From NCBI RefSeq assembly GCF_003573695.1, contig NC_039360.1, positions 63,365,911-63,429,910 on the forward strand: DNA of 64,000 nt. The letters are read 5' to 3'. The position numbers and the translations under genes are program-made. Position 1 is the first letter of the stretch, and each line of letters begins with the position of its first letter. The notes beneath the pieces are model-generated. The model saw only the letters and a program-made list of their open reading frames with translations, did not search any database and was not told the origin of the DNA. This document shows, piece after piece, positions 20,637-32,750 of the stretch. Source of the DNA: Papaver somniferum (taxonomy: Eukaryota; Streptophyta; Magnoliopsida; Ranunculales; Papaveraceae).

Positions 20637-23079
20637 TGAAAATGCGGGGGTACAACAACCTCACCCAATATTTTGATTAGCAATATGTATGGACTAACTC
20701 TAATATACTTTTAAGAGAATCAACTAGACAGTCAGACTCAATCTTAATAAAAAGTATATCAAGGAGTTAGTATCTCAATCTCTCGATTTGATCTTTACTC
20801 AAGCAATCTGTGAGTCTTTATCAAATATTATAGATATAAACTTGGATGGTACAATATCCAAGGATCAATCAATTTCCAATCAACAACCGAAGGTTGGATT
20901 TCACAATTGATCAATACAATGCACAACCTGTGATATTTCAATTATACAACAAAATATAATGTGAATAGAAATAACACAGACACCAAAAGTTTTGTTAACG
21001 AGGAAACCGCAAATGCAGAAAAACTCCGGGACCTAGTCCAGATTGACACCACACTGTATTAAGTCACCACAGACACTAGCCTACTACAAACTAACTTAGT
21101 CTGGACTGTAGTTAAACCCTAATCAATCTCACACTGATTCAAGGTATAGTTGCGCTCCTTACGTCTCTGATCCCAGCAGGATACTACACACTTGATTCCC
21201 TTAGCTGATCTCACCCACAACTAAGAGTTGCTACGACCCAAAGTCGAAGACTTTAATAAACAAATTTGTATCACACAGAAAAGTCTATGATAATAGATAA
21301 ATATATCTCCCACAGATAAACCTATGAGTTTTTGTTCCGTCTTTTGATAAATCAAGGTGAACAAAAACTAATTGATAACCCGGACTTATATTCCCGAAGA
21401 ACAGCCTAGTATTATCAATCACCTCACAATAATCTAAAGCGTATGGTAGTGAAACTAGATATTGCGGAATCACAAACGATGAGACGAAGATGTTTGTGAT
21501 TTCTTTATCTTTCCCTATCAAAGATATAATCTTAAGTCAATTATTCAATTGAACTCGTACGATAGAAAATGGCAAGATCAGATCGCTCAACTACAAGAGA
21601 AGTAGTTTCGTCTGGCTTCACAATCCTAATGAAGTCTTTAAGTCGTTAACCTACAGGGTCTCGAGAAGAAACCTAAGGTTAAAGGAGAATCGACTCTAGA
21701 AAAACCAACTAGTATCACACAGGAGGTGCGGGGATTAGTTTTTCCAGTTGCTAGATGTCTCCTTTATATAGTTTTCAAATCAGGGTTTGCAATCCAAGTT
21801 ACCTTGGTAACAAAGCATTCAATATTCACCGTTAGATGAAAAACCTGATTCAACCAAGCTAATATCTTTCAACCGTTAGATCGAAAGTTAGCTTGTCACA
21901 CACAAATTAAATGTATTTCATTTAGGTTTGAGTAACCGTACCTAAACGTGTACACTTAGTTGGTTCACAAATAGTTAACCAACGATTAGCTATCTGAGCA
22001 CTTTCATAATAACCGTATTCATCTTCTTCACACAACTAGTTCAAATGACTCATAAGAACTAGTTGAAGAGTTGTTCAATTGCTTAGGTATTTATTCATAG
22101 ACACAATTGAAACAAAATAGGTTTGATCCATTTGAATCAATTCATGAACAACATACCCATGGTTTGCAAAGATTGCATTCCTTATAATTTATTGTTTTAG
22201 GTTCATGAACTACCGATTTGAGAAATAACCAGCTTGGGTACGCGTACGGGTATGCGTACCTTAGCTACCGGATTTGAGTTTACAAACTCAATAGAAATTT
22301 TCGGTTCGAAAACTACCGTGGGTACGCGTATGGGTATGCGTACCTAAGGTGACTGGTCTACTAGTTTGCAAACTACAAACTCAGCAGAAATTTTTGGTTG
22401 AAAACTTCCGCTGGTACGCATACGGGTGCGCGTACCCAACATGTCTCCTTCACCAATACCGTATGCACACATATTCACACACTTGGTTTCCATCACATGG
22501 ATTTATACACTAATGTGCGAACACAATATATATGCTTATATCCATAGTTGGTAATCTCAACTCTACATTTCAATCATTGGAACATTCTTCTATAATGTTA
22601 TAACAATCGTTATTCACGACTATCGTCATCAAAGCTATTTTCAAGATTGAAACGTCATCATGACTTTCGTCACGGGTAAAGATGAATGTGGTTAAAGCAA
22701 AAGCTTACCAACACATATTTCGAGAAAAAGATAGGCGAGTAAACTCGGCTCGAAATAGCAAATGTGTATGTATGAAAACTATCATACTTATACGACTTTG
22801 TCTCAAGAGTAGGAGATAAAGTAGACTTTTGAGCGATAGATAAGTTCAAGTCTCCACATACCTTTTTAGTCGGATGAAGTTCCACTGGTTCATTGAGTAG
22901 TTCTTCGTCTTCGTAAGATGATCTCCATGGAGTCTGGAGCTCAACTACACTTAACTATCCTAGACCGAGACTTAGTCATAAGTAAACTAGAAATCAAGAC
23001 ATATAGTTTTGATCACTAATATTGACAAACATGCCTGAGATAGCAACGCATGCGAGTTCGACCGAGCAATGCTCTAACA
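20637..23079 (-). mobile_element. Family A solo LTR (2443 bp), minus strand, nested in an older LTR
   Basis: Complete ends: TGTTAGAGC on the minus strand at 23079 and CCCCCGCATTTTCA at 20637. The flanks are GTTAG (20632-20636) and GTTAT (23080-23084), a 5-bp target duplication with one mismatch. No internal sequence adjoins it, so it is a solo LTR left by LTR-LTR recombination. U3 has GGTACGCGTACGGGTATGCG-type dyads near 22237, 22318 and 22412. Confidence 0.92.
21762..21771 (-). promoter_or_regulatory. TATA box of the solo family A LTR
   Basis: On the minus strand CTATATAAAG precedes the conserved GAGACATCTAGCAA block, in the same relation as at 9573-9580. It marks the U3/R border of the solo LTR. 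Confidence 0.5.
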
Positions 23080-23084
23080 GTTAT

Positions 23085-23405
23085 GGCTCAACTACATTCC
23101 AGTCTGAAGTTAACTTGTAGTAGGATAAAGTCTGTAGCGGATTAATACAGTGTGGTGTTCAAATCTGGACTAAGTCTCGGGGTTTTTCTGCATTTGTGGT
23201 TTCCTTGTTAACAAAATGTCTGGTGTCTGTGTTATTTCTTTTCCGCATTATATTTTTTTATATAATTGAAATATCACAGGTTGTGCGTAGTTCAATCACA
23301 GTTGATAAATCCAACTTTTTTTGTTGGATATAACTTGATTGACACTTGGTCATTGGTCTTTGGTACCGTCCAAGTTATTCTCATATCAATCAGGCTCACA
23401 TATTT
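23085..23405 (+). mobile_element. Old family A LTR, right part after the solo LTR
   Basis: Continues the R/U5 sequence broken at 20636 (GGCTCAACTACATTCCAG onward) and keeps the conserved GTTTTTCTGCATTTGTGG and TGTCTGTGTTATTT blocks. It is lost at about 23405, before the CCCCCGC end, so the LTR is truncated on the right. Confidence 0.8.
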
Positions 23406-23613
23406 AATATTTGCAAGTCTACTTCCTTAAATTCATGTCGTTAAACATAGTTTATTAGACATGGAATCAATCCTAAGTTCATTACACAATCTAGTAACAA
23501 GCTACAAAGATAGTGTCAATGTCGCAATTACAAAGTTCAAAAGGTAAACATTAGACTTCGTAATCCAATATGCCAAAGTTGTGATACAACTTTTATATTC
23601 TTCCTTGACATTT
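23406..23613. other. Short unassigned stretch
   Basis: About 200 bp of AT-rich DNA between two LTRs. No reading frame or repeat recognised. It ends in a T run that blurs the next LTR boundary. Confidence 0.4.
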
Positions 23614-25637
23614 TTTTAGTGCATAGCTCGGTTGAACCCACTAGCGTTGGTATGTCAAGTTAGTTGTCAATTTTATTTGCCAAAATGCATTCTTGATTTA
23701 GCATATTAAAGATAGTTTCGGACTAGATTAGGTCTAAGAAGTTGAATCGAAGCTATCCTTAAAGGATGAAGATTGAAGAATACAAGAATACATCAACAAG
23801 TATTTCATCAACAAAGGTATGTAATTTATTTCATTTGGATTCTTTTTAAATTCTACATTTCTAATCTATCGAGATAAATGCTCACTCTATGGAACAATTC
23901 CTATGACGATAAATGTACATTTATGTATATATACTTGAGGTTATTTGATTCATGACTTTGGTGAAAATAACCTTTATCCCTATAGAGGATCTCATGTTAT
24001 AGTGAATGAGCTTACGAATTCAACGAGCCAAGAATCACTCAATTCCGAGTTATAACGATGAAGTTATGAGTGATTTATTAAAGTAACAATTAAAAGTGTT
24101 GTTGTAATTGTTATAGTTCGTTAGTAGGAAACAATCCATGGACTGTTTGTAACGGTTCACGGACCTGGGCCCAATTACGTGACTAAGAGGCATTTTTGGT
24201 CAAGTTGGTGATGTTTCCTTATCTAGGCAAGATTGCTATTACTCCAAACATCTTTGAATACCATATTAAAGTGTTTGTGATTCCTTCCTAATTTAATTTG
24301 TGATTTATTCACATAAATACAATTTTGCTAAATTAATTATTTATTTAATTATTTTGTCAAGAGTTGTAACTTAGGAAAGACTCGTAAAATTAGGAGAGTC
24401 TTGAAAAAGGAAAATAACTATGCTTAGCTTTCAATCTACTTTTCACTATAAATAAAGGGTTCGTGAGTGCTACACGTTTTCATCCCCTTTGGAAAATTGG
24501 TGTTAGCTTCATAAGGTTGTTTTCCATGTCTTTTGTTCTTCGTGAACAAGAGTGAGATAAAATTCTTTGTATTGGGGATCACAAAGCCGAGTTGAATCTA
24601 ATCTTCGTGATTTATTATACAACTTGTAATCTAGGTTTTCACCTCTTATCTATTCTAAGGTTTTCTCTTCTGATATAAAACCATCCAAGAGTTGTTGATC
24701 ATAAACCCTAGGTTTTGATAGATTTCAGTTTCCGATCGTATACCAACACTTGTTAGTCGAAATCGGAAGCTAGAAAGAAAACTTCGATTAAGGAATCTCG
24801 TAAAAATCCTTTTGAAATTTTAAACAAGATATCTCTAGATTTATTCTAGTTGTTCTTGTTGTAGAGTTATTAGGTTTCTCTTCCTATTTTCGAAGAGTAT
24901 AATAATCCCTAATCTATAAGTTTATTTTGATATTACTTTTACTTAGTAATTGTTTTCTCAAAACAAGATTTCCAAAACCATGATTCACATCTAAGGGAAA
25001 TCAAACTGGTGTTTTGTGCAAACAAAATATCAAATCGTATCAATCGTGTTGTTGTATCTTCTAAAGAGAGCCTTGGGTTCTGCTAGAAGATTTGCATGAA
25101 GAATTTCTAAAGAAAATCGGTATTCTGCTAGGAGTTCTACAAGTGCTGAAGTAGGTATTACATCTAGTCCGAATAGATAGTAGGAAATTGGTGTAACAAC
25201 TTATAATCAGTGTGTGTTTATTCTGGACTAGGTCCCAGGGTTTTTCTGCATTTGTGGTTTCCTCGTTAACAAAATTTCTGGTGTCTGTGTTATTTCTTTT
25301 CCACATTATATTGTTTATCTTTATAATTGAAATATCACAGGTTGTGCGTAAGTTCAATCAATTGGGAATCCAACCTTTGGTTGTTGATTAAATTGAATGA
25401 CACTTGGATATTGGTTTTTGATACCGTCCAAGTTATTTCTTATATTCAATTAGGCTCGCAAATTCCTATTTGTTTGATTGCGGATTGAATTAAGAAATTG
25501 AGATATAACTCTTTGATATACTTTTCTTAAGATTGAGTCTGACTGTCTAGTTGATTCTCTTAAAAGTATATTAGAGTTAGTTCATACAGATTGCCAAACG
25601 AATAATTGGGTTTGGTTATTAAACCCCCGCTTTTTCA
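23614..25637 (+). mobile_element. Family A LTR, divergent U3 variant (plus strand)
   Basis: The head TTTTAGTGCATAGCTCGG is a mutated TGTTAGAGCATTGCTCGG, and the end is CCCCCGCTTTTTCA at 25637. R/U5 (25215-25637) is close to the other copies, but U3 differs and lacks the dyad array. TATA-like TATAAATAA at 24447-24455. ATTTT on both sides (23610-23614 and 25638-25642) could be a target duplication, though the left one overlaps a T run. No polypurine tract precedes it, so it is probably a solo LTR. Confidence 0.75.
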
Positions 25638-25642
25638 ATTTT

Positions 25643-25991
25643 GATCAGAATGATATGACAAAGTCTCTAATACTAGAGTTTCATATATATAACTTCGCAT
25701 GTTATGTTTTTAATCTAAACGACTTGAAAGTAACGTAAATAGAAATGAAAAAAAGTCAAGTCTTGTATTACTAACCTCGAACAGAAGGATGGTGTGTTCG
25801 CTGATGTCGGTATATCTTCAGGTTCCTCAGTGTAACACGAGTTTGTCTCAATATTTCTAGACTTCCTAATCTAACCTAACGAAGTTGACTCTAGTAATAT
25901 AATCAAGTGACCTTGATTTTCGGAACTAAAATATGACAACCAACCTTGACATACCAATGCTTGGCAGGTTCAACCGAGCAATGGTCTTACA
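25643..25991 (-). mobile_element. Diverged family A LTR terminal fragment
   Basis: The right end (GGTTCAACCGAGCAATGGTCTTACA) is a mutated form of the minus-strand LTR start seen at 23055-23079, preceded by a similar AATATTGACAAAC-like stretch. The rest aligns only loosely. It is repeated at 34733-35081. Confidence 0.5.
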
Positions 25992-26575
25992 CCACAAAAC
26001 TTCCAGCTTTTCTAGTGAAAAGAAATTAACGAAGGTGTCTGCCGAGCTTCTCCATTTTAAGACGCATCAATCTCACCAACTCCAACCTTTACCCCTAATA
26101 CAATTCCGATTTAGAATCATCTGCTCATTTGCTCTTCCACTGCCCAACTGCGGTTACAGCTTGGAACACCCTCCTCTCTCGGCTCTCAAGCGTGACAAAT
26201 ACACCCATAGTTTTGTGAAAGCTATAACTATTCCACGAATCCTACAAGAATCAAGTCCAACATCAACTATTACCTTAATTTGTTTTCCATTGTGGTATAT
26301 ATGGATAGGTAGAAATGAGCTAATATACCGCGAAAACATCGAAGGATATTTTAACACGGACTTTAAAGCAACAACATGAATACTTCTAAGCAAAATAACC
26401 ATGCCTATGTTATCGAGGGATCCACCATCTTATACCCCATTAGAAGGCACCAAAACAACGACGACCATCTCAGTTGGATGGTCCACCCCTAGTATGGATT
26501 GGATAAAGATTTATATCGATGGGACTGCCAAGGGTCACCTGGGTATTGGTGCAGGTTTCATCTTCAGGGACTCGG
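25992..26575 (+). pseudogene. L1-type LINE 3' part: zinc-binding RT tail and start of RNase H (copy 1)
   Basis: A decayed ORF2 end. One frame gives ESSAHLLFHCPTAVTAW, the zinc-binding region that follows plant LINE reverse transcriptase. Another gives WIKIYIDGTAKGHLGIGAGF and RDS at about 26500-26575, the N-terminal part of a plant LINE RNase H with its first catalytic Asp (IDG). The domain breaks off at 26575, where a gypsy LTR starts, and resumes at 51401. Frames change several times, so it is not functional. Confidence 0.8.
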
Positions 26576-27066
26576 TGATACGTATTGATCTCTGTGCCTT
26601 GGTAGCTATTACTATAAAGGTGGAATTCAAAATAATAATAGACGAGAAACTTAGGAAACAGAACACAAATAGTAATTCACAGAAATATATCTTCTCTAGA
26701 TTATGAAAAAGAAAACGATTACTATTCTCTCTTTGTTACGCTCACAATCTTCTCTAACAGTGGATTAACCTTAAACTGTTTTCTAAGCTTGCAAAAGTTT
26801 TTTCCAAGCTTCTCTAGGTTTTATGTGCCTATTATCTGTGTCCTTAGCTATTAGCCAAAGCCCTCTATTTATAGCCTTCATCGTACTCAACCGACCAAGG
26901 ACTTCTATTAGGAATCTATTTCCTAAACTAAGAGTATTGCCTAAAACAAAACTCTTCCTTAACTAGGAATTCTGCCTAAACAAGGATTCCTGTCTAGAAT
27001 AGGATTCTTCCCTCAACTTATCTTGAGGTTAACTAAGTTCCCTAAAGAGTACGGATACACTTATCA
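26576..27066 (-). mobile_element. Element B (Ty3/gypsy) 3' LTR, copy 1 (491 bp)
   Basis: TG...CA ends (TGATAAGTGTATCC on the minus strand at 27066; AATACGTATCA at 26576). It matches 50902-51400 closely. Left flank CTCGG (26571-26575) equals the right flank of the 50902-51400 LTR, so the two are the outer LTRs of one insertion. TATAAATAGA on the minus strand at 26864-26873. The purine-rich AAAAGAGGGACCCA just upstream (27067-27080) is the likely polypurine tract. Confidence 0.92.
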
Positions 27067-27289
27067 TGGGTCCCTCTTTTAAGAACTTGAACTCCTGTGA
27101 GAGTTAAAAATGAAGGTTAGGGAACTCGAGAGTCCCTTTTTCCTTGTTAAACCACTTTTCCTTGCTAGGAACTTGACCTTTACATCCAATTAGAAAAACT
27201 TCTTTCTCTCTTGTCGTGTTTTATCACTTTTCGATCGAATATGCAGTCTTCCTTGAGTGGTTCCTCTCTATCAAACCATAAGTCTTCTA

Positions 27290-29106
27290 CTCGTGGTAAG
27301 ATCATATTGTCGTCACCGTCATCATCTAGTAATGGTGGATCAAAAAAACAACTTCAAGTATTCGGCATTTATAACCGAGTACATTCCTAGATAAGGTGGC
27401 AGATCTATACAAAGGTATTGTCACCAATCTGATCCAGAATACGAAACGGTCCATACATCAATGGCTTCAATTCTTACCTTCCCCCTTTAGTCGTTCCTTA
27501 CCTAATTTTAACCATACCAAGTCCCCAACACCAAAATTACAAGGTACAAGATGCTTTCATGCTTTGCTTTGTATTTGGCTTGTGACTTTTTTTACTTGTG
27601 CTTCAACGGTCGCATGAATCTGAGATATCTTCTCCAAGAACTTTTGTGCCTTTTGCCGTTCACTTTCTTCCCCCCCCCCATTGAGGTGTCACTAGAAAAT
27701 ACTAGATCGAAAGGACTATGGTAAGTAACCATAGCACGTCTCGAAAGGAGATTTTCCCGAAGAACTGTGAACTGCTCTATTGAAAGCATATTGTAGATAT
27801 GGTAAACTCTCATCCCAAGTTTTAGGATGCTTTGAATTATATACCCTTAACATGTGAACCATAGTCCTATTGACCACTTCTGTTTGTCTGTCTGTTTGTG
27901 GATGAAAATTTGTACTCTTCTTCCTAGTGTCCATCATCTTCCATAAAGAATCCCAAAAGTGACTAAGGAATGGACTACCCCTATCAGAAATAATCAAAGT
28001 AGTAAACCAAAATGCTTCCACACATGCTCAAAGAAGAGATTTGTTGCACCGGCTCCTGTTACCGTCTTTGTACATGGAATTAATGCAATCATCTTGCTGA
28101 ATCGGTCGACCACAACGAATAAATAATCATGACCAAACTTGGTCTTCGGTAACCTACCAAGAAAATCCATATAAATACTCTCCCAAGGCCTTGATGGTAC
28201 CGGTAATGGTAGATATAACCCACTTTTTCTGTTGGAAGGTTTAGATGTACTACACAACTTACACCCTCTAACCAACTTAGCCACATCATCTTGCATCTTC
28301 GTCCAAAATACATAATGTCGGAGGTTAAGTAGAGTTTTATTCATCCCAAAGTGTCCAGCAACTCGGGAAGTGTGTGCCTCTCTCAACCACTGTAAACATC
28401 TCCATCTTCTGGTATGCAAAGTAACTGACCTTTGTATAAAATCCATTTCGGAGTTCATAATCGCTTTTCAAACCACTCTTTACACCTTCTAACACCTTCT
28501 TGAAGTCTTTACTAGATGCGTATGACTCTGTATACTCTTGAGGAACAATTGGCTGAATTCTCATGGCCACCATTAATGCTCGCGCTGGAGGTCCATATAA
28601 CATATCTGCCAACTTGTTTGTTACTCCCTTCTTGTACCTAATGAGAATATTGAAAGTCATCAAGTAAGACATTCACTTCATGTGTCGGGCTTGTTGTAGT
28701 TTCGTCTGAGCGTGTAGATACTCCAATGGTTTGTGATCTGAATGTACCACTACTTCTTTACCTAAGAGATACACTCGCCAATGCTTGATATATTGATATA
28801 AAGCATAAAATTCTTTGTCATAAGGTGCATAGTTCTTGATAGCACCTGAGAATAATTCTGAATGGTACTCCACTAGTTTGCCATCCTGTAACAACACTCC
28901 TCCCAATGCATAGTTAGAAGCGGTCTCAACTTGAAAAGTACGATGTAATTTAGGCAATACCAACACTGGTGCTTCTGAAATCTTCCTTTTTAGTGACTGA
29001 AAAGCTTATTCACGGGTTTGCTGCCATTCAAACTTTGCCTTAGTTCCCGTTAAACCATGTAATGGTCCTGCAATATTCGAAAAATGCCGGATAAACTTAC
29101 GCAAGT
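27290..29106 (-). pseudogene. pol: Element B pol remnant (RT thumb, RNase H, integrase), copy 1
   Basis: From the minus-strand 5' side it holds the end of reverse transcriptase (RKFIRHFSNIAGPLHGL), RNase H (28673-28966), integrase zinc region (HFGMNKTL...CKLC), catalytic core (YMDFLG, ISDRGSPF, HPQTDRQTE) and a C-terminal domain (VWLKLGKERLKG). It lacks the RT palm. Single-base losses relative to copy 2 (for example at 28003, 28393 and 28436) break integrase into several frames. In both copies the first RNase H aspartate codon is missing (VETASNY where VETDASNY is expected). Element D cuts it at 29107. Confidence 0.88.
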
Positions 29107-31901
29107 TGATAAGAACGTAAATGCGACAGATATTTTGACTAATATCATTATTTTAGTGCTTTTGTAGAAAGTACAAATGAATTCGATCATTCTGCGAATG
29201 AATGCCTAAGTTGCAGCTTAACGGCATTTACGACACAATGCAACCAGTGTTGCTGCTGGCGGCACCAAAGCTAGGGAGCTGAACTAAAGTTTGTTGGCTG
29301 GCAAGGCAGCAACAACCCATGTGCCGCAATAGCTTCCCATTGGATGGCCGGAGATGTTGATTCAATTAACAAAGAAGATTCTGTCTTAAGCACGTGAAAC
29401 GGCTAGTGGGCCAAGACAATTGATGGGACGTGGCAACTCTACCACTACGTGTTCTTGAGATACAGAAAATGATGATGGAATAATATAGAGCCGTATCCAC
29501 AGCCAAGTAGGTTTTAAAGGGTCATTTGTTGAACGAAGTTATGGGTTTTGCTGGGAGTGAACTGCAGTTGTTCATGATGGCTGAACAAATGGGTAGAAGG
29601 CATTGGTGATTTTCATGGTAAACGGTAAGAAGATGGTGTTGTAGATTTGGCAGCAACCATAAGCGCAGTGTATGGGGGTTTGTATGGCATCGAACTGGTG
29701 TTAGCTTCATGAGATGTACAAGACGATTAAGGCGAAATGGTGGTTGTACAGGGCAGCAAGGAATCATTGATGTAGTGTTGTTCGTGGTGGCTGGTTTGTA
29801 CTTCGAACTATTGATATCGATTGAAGTAATCTGGCAGCAACAAAGCATGGTTTCAAGATGGGTTGGTTCAGCTGCTGGAAGTGATGGTGCTGTGAATTCC
29901 CAGCTGGCACTAATTGTACCAATGAGGCGTTATTGCAGGCGAAGGTTGTTGCCGTGACCTGTGAGTATAAATGCCAGGGAAGACCGAATCATTGAAAGCA
30001 ACAACGAGTGGATATGGGTTGAAGCTGTTAACGTTTTATGCCGTGAAGAAGGGAGATGTTGATCACGATGGTAGCTGTATCAGTGATTAGCAAAGTTTAA
30101 TGGTGGTCTCCGTCAATGGTTAGGAAGCAGAAAGTGGTGTCTTCTTTATCTTTATGCCGATGGAGTTCAGCGATGAGAAGACGAGATCAATTGCAGCCGA
30201 TGAATGTGGAGTATATTTGCTGGATAATCGTGATTGATGCAAAGAGCCGTAAGAAGAAGAGACACCAGTCTTTTATGGTTGCAACGGGTGACTGGAGGTG
30301 CAAGTAACCGAGATTCAAGGAGTTGGTGTTGCTGCCATGTCATGACAAGACAAAGAATAGCATCGAGCAACATTGTTTTTCTTCTGATCAAATGGAAGGG
30401 ACTTTGAGCAGATCATGGCTAAAGCATCTTCAGCATATATTTTATCAGATTTTGGTACGTTTCTTTGTCTCGTTCAAGAATCTGTTATCACAGATTATTC
30501 ATGCAGTGAAACAAAGATCAATGGAACTGTAAATGGTGGACTGAGGTTGCAGCAACAACAGTTCTCTATGGTGAGACTGTACGATGGAGACCTGGAGGTT
30601 CGAATGGGTATGGCTGAAATAGAGAAGGTTAATGGTTTGGCATGGATTGTTCTCTGTGTAGTGGTGTTGTCCTTCGATTCCTACAGTGGGTGATGTTCGA
30701 ATTCAGTTAAGAAGAGCTTTGATTCCAGACTTCAACGGCAACAACAAGATGGCGCTTGAGTGCAGCTCGACATCGATTGCATGAACTGAAATGGTGTTGG
30801 TGGTTATTGGATGAGAGTTGTGCTTAGTTCTGCGAAGGAAACGGGAATGAAGATGGAGATCAAAATTCCAGGGAGAGATGCAGGTGATGAAGATGAGTTT
30901 GTTCTGATCTGGTATTGGGTCATACATGGCCTGAGTTGTATGCCGGAAGTTAAAATTTGTCGTCGTTCACACAAGTGGTCTTTGATTAGATGGTTGAAGT
31001 GGACGCATGCAATTGGAGATTGGCTGATACAAAACTGGTGTTGTGCTTCACCTTGGGCCGGAGTTCGATTTGGAAGTATTGGATTGGGCCTTGGTTATTG
31101 GCTAGGTCTGATTTTTGGACTTCTCACAGCATCAGTATTTAGACTGGAACAAACAAGCCAAAACGGAAAAGGAGGCGCGGCGGAGAGCGGTGAACAGGAG
31201 CTAGGGTTCGAGAAGTTTCATTTCCCATTTTTCAATTATTTTGGTTTAGCTAAATTTGATTTCAATTTGTTTATGGTTTTTGGAGAAATCCATGGCTATC
31301 TAATCCATATTAGGGTTTAGATAGAAGCCAATTTAGTTTTATAAACTCTACGATGATATTTCTAATAATGATTCATTGATTAGTGATTTCTCTTCATATA
31401 GCTTGGTGTTTTATCGTTCATGTAATTTTATAGATTATTTATGCTTTTGAATTGATATTTCGTGCTTCGGTTAAATTCCTAGACGAGGTATGCAAGGATA
31501 GATAGGTAATGCTTTAGGATCGCTACATACGAAGCGAAGGAAGTTACAGTGGAGAAACTATATTTTAGAATTTAATATAACATCTTCCGGGACATGAGAT
31601 TTATTTCAAAATTTGTTTTGAGTGATAAATAGAGATTAGTAGAGTTTTATATGATTTAATTGGTGAAAATAGAAAACCCTCACAACCCTTTCTCATTTTT
31701 GTTACGTCTTTGTTATTTATTATTTCATTTTGTCAGGATTTCTTAAAACTCTCAAAAACATCATATTACGATTACTTAGTTTTTGGTATTAGTTGGTAGA
31801 GTATTTCACAATCCTCGTGGGAACGACCTGTACTTGCCATTGTTCTACTAGTTAGACACTGTGCACTTGCAGTATTTTATTGTGGGTTTCCGAGCCTACC
31901 A
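29107..31901 (+). mobile_element. Element D (Athila-like gypsy) 5' LTR, copy 1
   Basis: The right end (GAGCCTACCA at 31901) is followed by a gypsy primer-binding site, which fixes it. The left end, TGATAAGAACG at 29107, is inferred from where element B pol stops. The inner part is G/T-rich with many GCAGCAAC/GTTGTTG blocks and no credible protein. 31310-31900 is AT-rich like R/U5. No matching 3' LTR is visible, so the exact length is uncertain. Confidence 0.6.
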
Positions 31902-31925
31902 AGTTTTTGGCGCCGCTGCCGGGGA
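31902..31925 (+). other. Primer-binding site region of element D
   Basis: TTTTTGGCGCCGCTGCCGGG just after the LTR matches the TTGGCGCCGTTGCCGGGGA signature found downstream of 5' LTRs in plant Athila-type gypsy elements. The copy 2 equivalent is at 40997-41020. Confidence 0.8.
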
Positions 31926-32081
31926 GTGGTAGCAAAACACTCGCTAGTTGATATCATTGTATATAGCTTATTTTTAATTTTTGTAAATAATTTATTTTTA
32001 TTGTTCTTTTAGTTCTTTTACGCAGTTTGTTTGATTATTTTTTTTAGGTACTTTAGTCTGAAGTGCGGGCGAAAAGAAAGT

Positions 32082-32750
32082 ATGCACTCGCAAGATATTT
32101 GCAAGAGCTACTTGGGAGATCCATTAGAGGTTTGCTTAGCTCATTTTGGGTATGATTTTGATGACGATAGTGTTATTTGTGAAGTCAATGCCTTGTTAGA
32201 CTCCACACCGCTGTTAGACACTAATAAATGGAAATCCAAACTAGAACCTCTAGTTTTGTTCGAGTCTCGACTAGTTCCATCACTCGAGAAAGTTTCGACC
32301 ATGACCTTTAAGCCATTAAGTTCAGAATTTTTTTGTCTTGATGATATTGATAATGAAACCGTTTTAGACGATAACGGGTCTATGAGTCATGGTATTATTG
32401 CTCCATTTGAGCCAACATATGCTTGTGTGCGCGACTTAGCTGAATTTGAACCAATATCAGTCGTGGAAGTTATTTCCGCTTACTTAGAACCTGATTTAGG
32501 GAGTACAAAAACTGTTCAATTCTTTAAACAATCTTTACTAATTATTTGCGAACCTGATTTACTTCATATTCAAGGTTCAAATTATGTTTTAAATAAGATT
32601 GAATTCAGTTTTATCTCTCTGGGTACTAATATTTCTTACTGCAGGTTCATGTTTATGACTAATCATATTAGTTGGGTTGATCCCCAACTCTTCAGGATTT
32701 ATATATATGATTCACAGCTTACCTTGGGGTACCAACTCCACATTGTTTGA
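32082..32750 (+). CDS. Element D internal ORF, similar to the pre-RT linker of Athila pol (copy 1)
   Basis: A frame of 222 codons from ATG 32082 (MHSQDICKSYLG). The segment NALLDSTPLLDTNKWKSKLE followed by FKPLSSEFFCLDD resembles, in order and spacing, the linker between protease and reverse transcriptase in Athila-like polyproteins, where ...LELKPLPSHLKY occurs. No protease, RT or integrase motif follows, so if this is correct the element keeps only the linker. In copy 2 the frame is broken by 1-base losses. The assignment is from memory of the family and is tentative. Confidence 0.45.
   Translation: MHSQDICKSYLGDPLEVCLAHFGYDFDDDSVICEVNALLDSTPLLDTNKWKSKLEPLVLFESRLVPSLEKVSTMTFKPLSSEFFCLDDIDNETVLDDNGSMSHGIIAPFEPTYACVRDLAEFEPISVVEVISAYLEPDLGSTKTVQFFKQSLLIICEPDLLHIQGSNYVLNKIEFSFISLGTNISYCRFMFMTNHISWVDPQLFRIYIYDSQLTLGYQLHIV

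Noticed and set aside
25933..26379. 148-codon plus-strand frame, identical at 35023-35469
   Set aside because: It spans an LTR fragment and reads the LINE zinc-binding region in the wrong phase; the meaningful residues (HLLFHCPTAV) lie in another frame.
27667..27679. C run as a possible G-quadruplex or regulatory tract
   Set aside because: A single homopolymer in the pol remnant, with length differing between duplicate copies; more likely a slippage or read-error site.
29107..31320. Several 60-170-codon frames in the element D LTR (for example 30811-31320)
   Set aside because: Some are open in both duplicate copies only because the DNA is duplicated. No domain, biased G/T-rich composition, and frames break with single indels.
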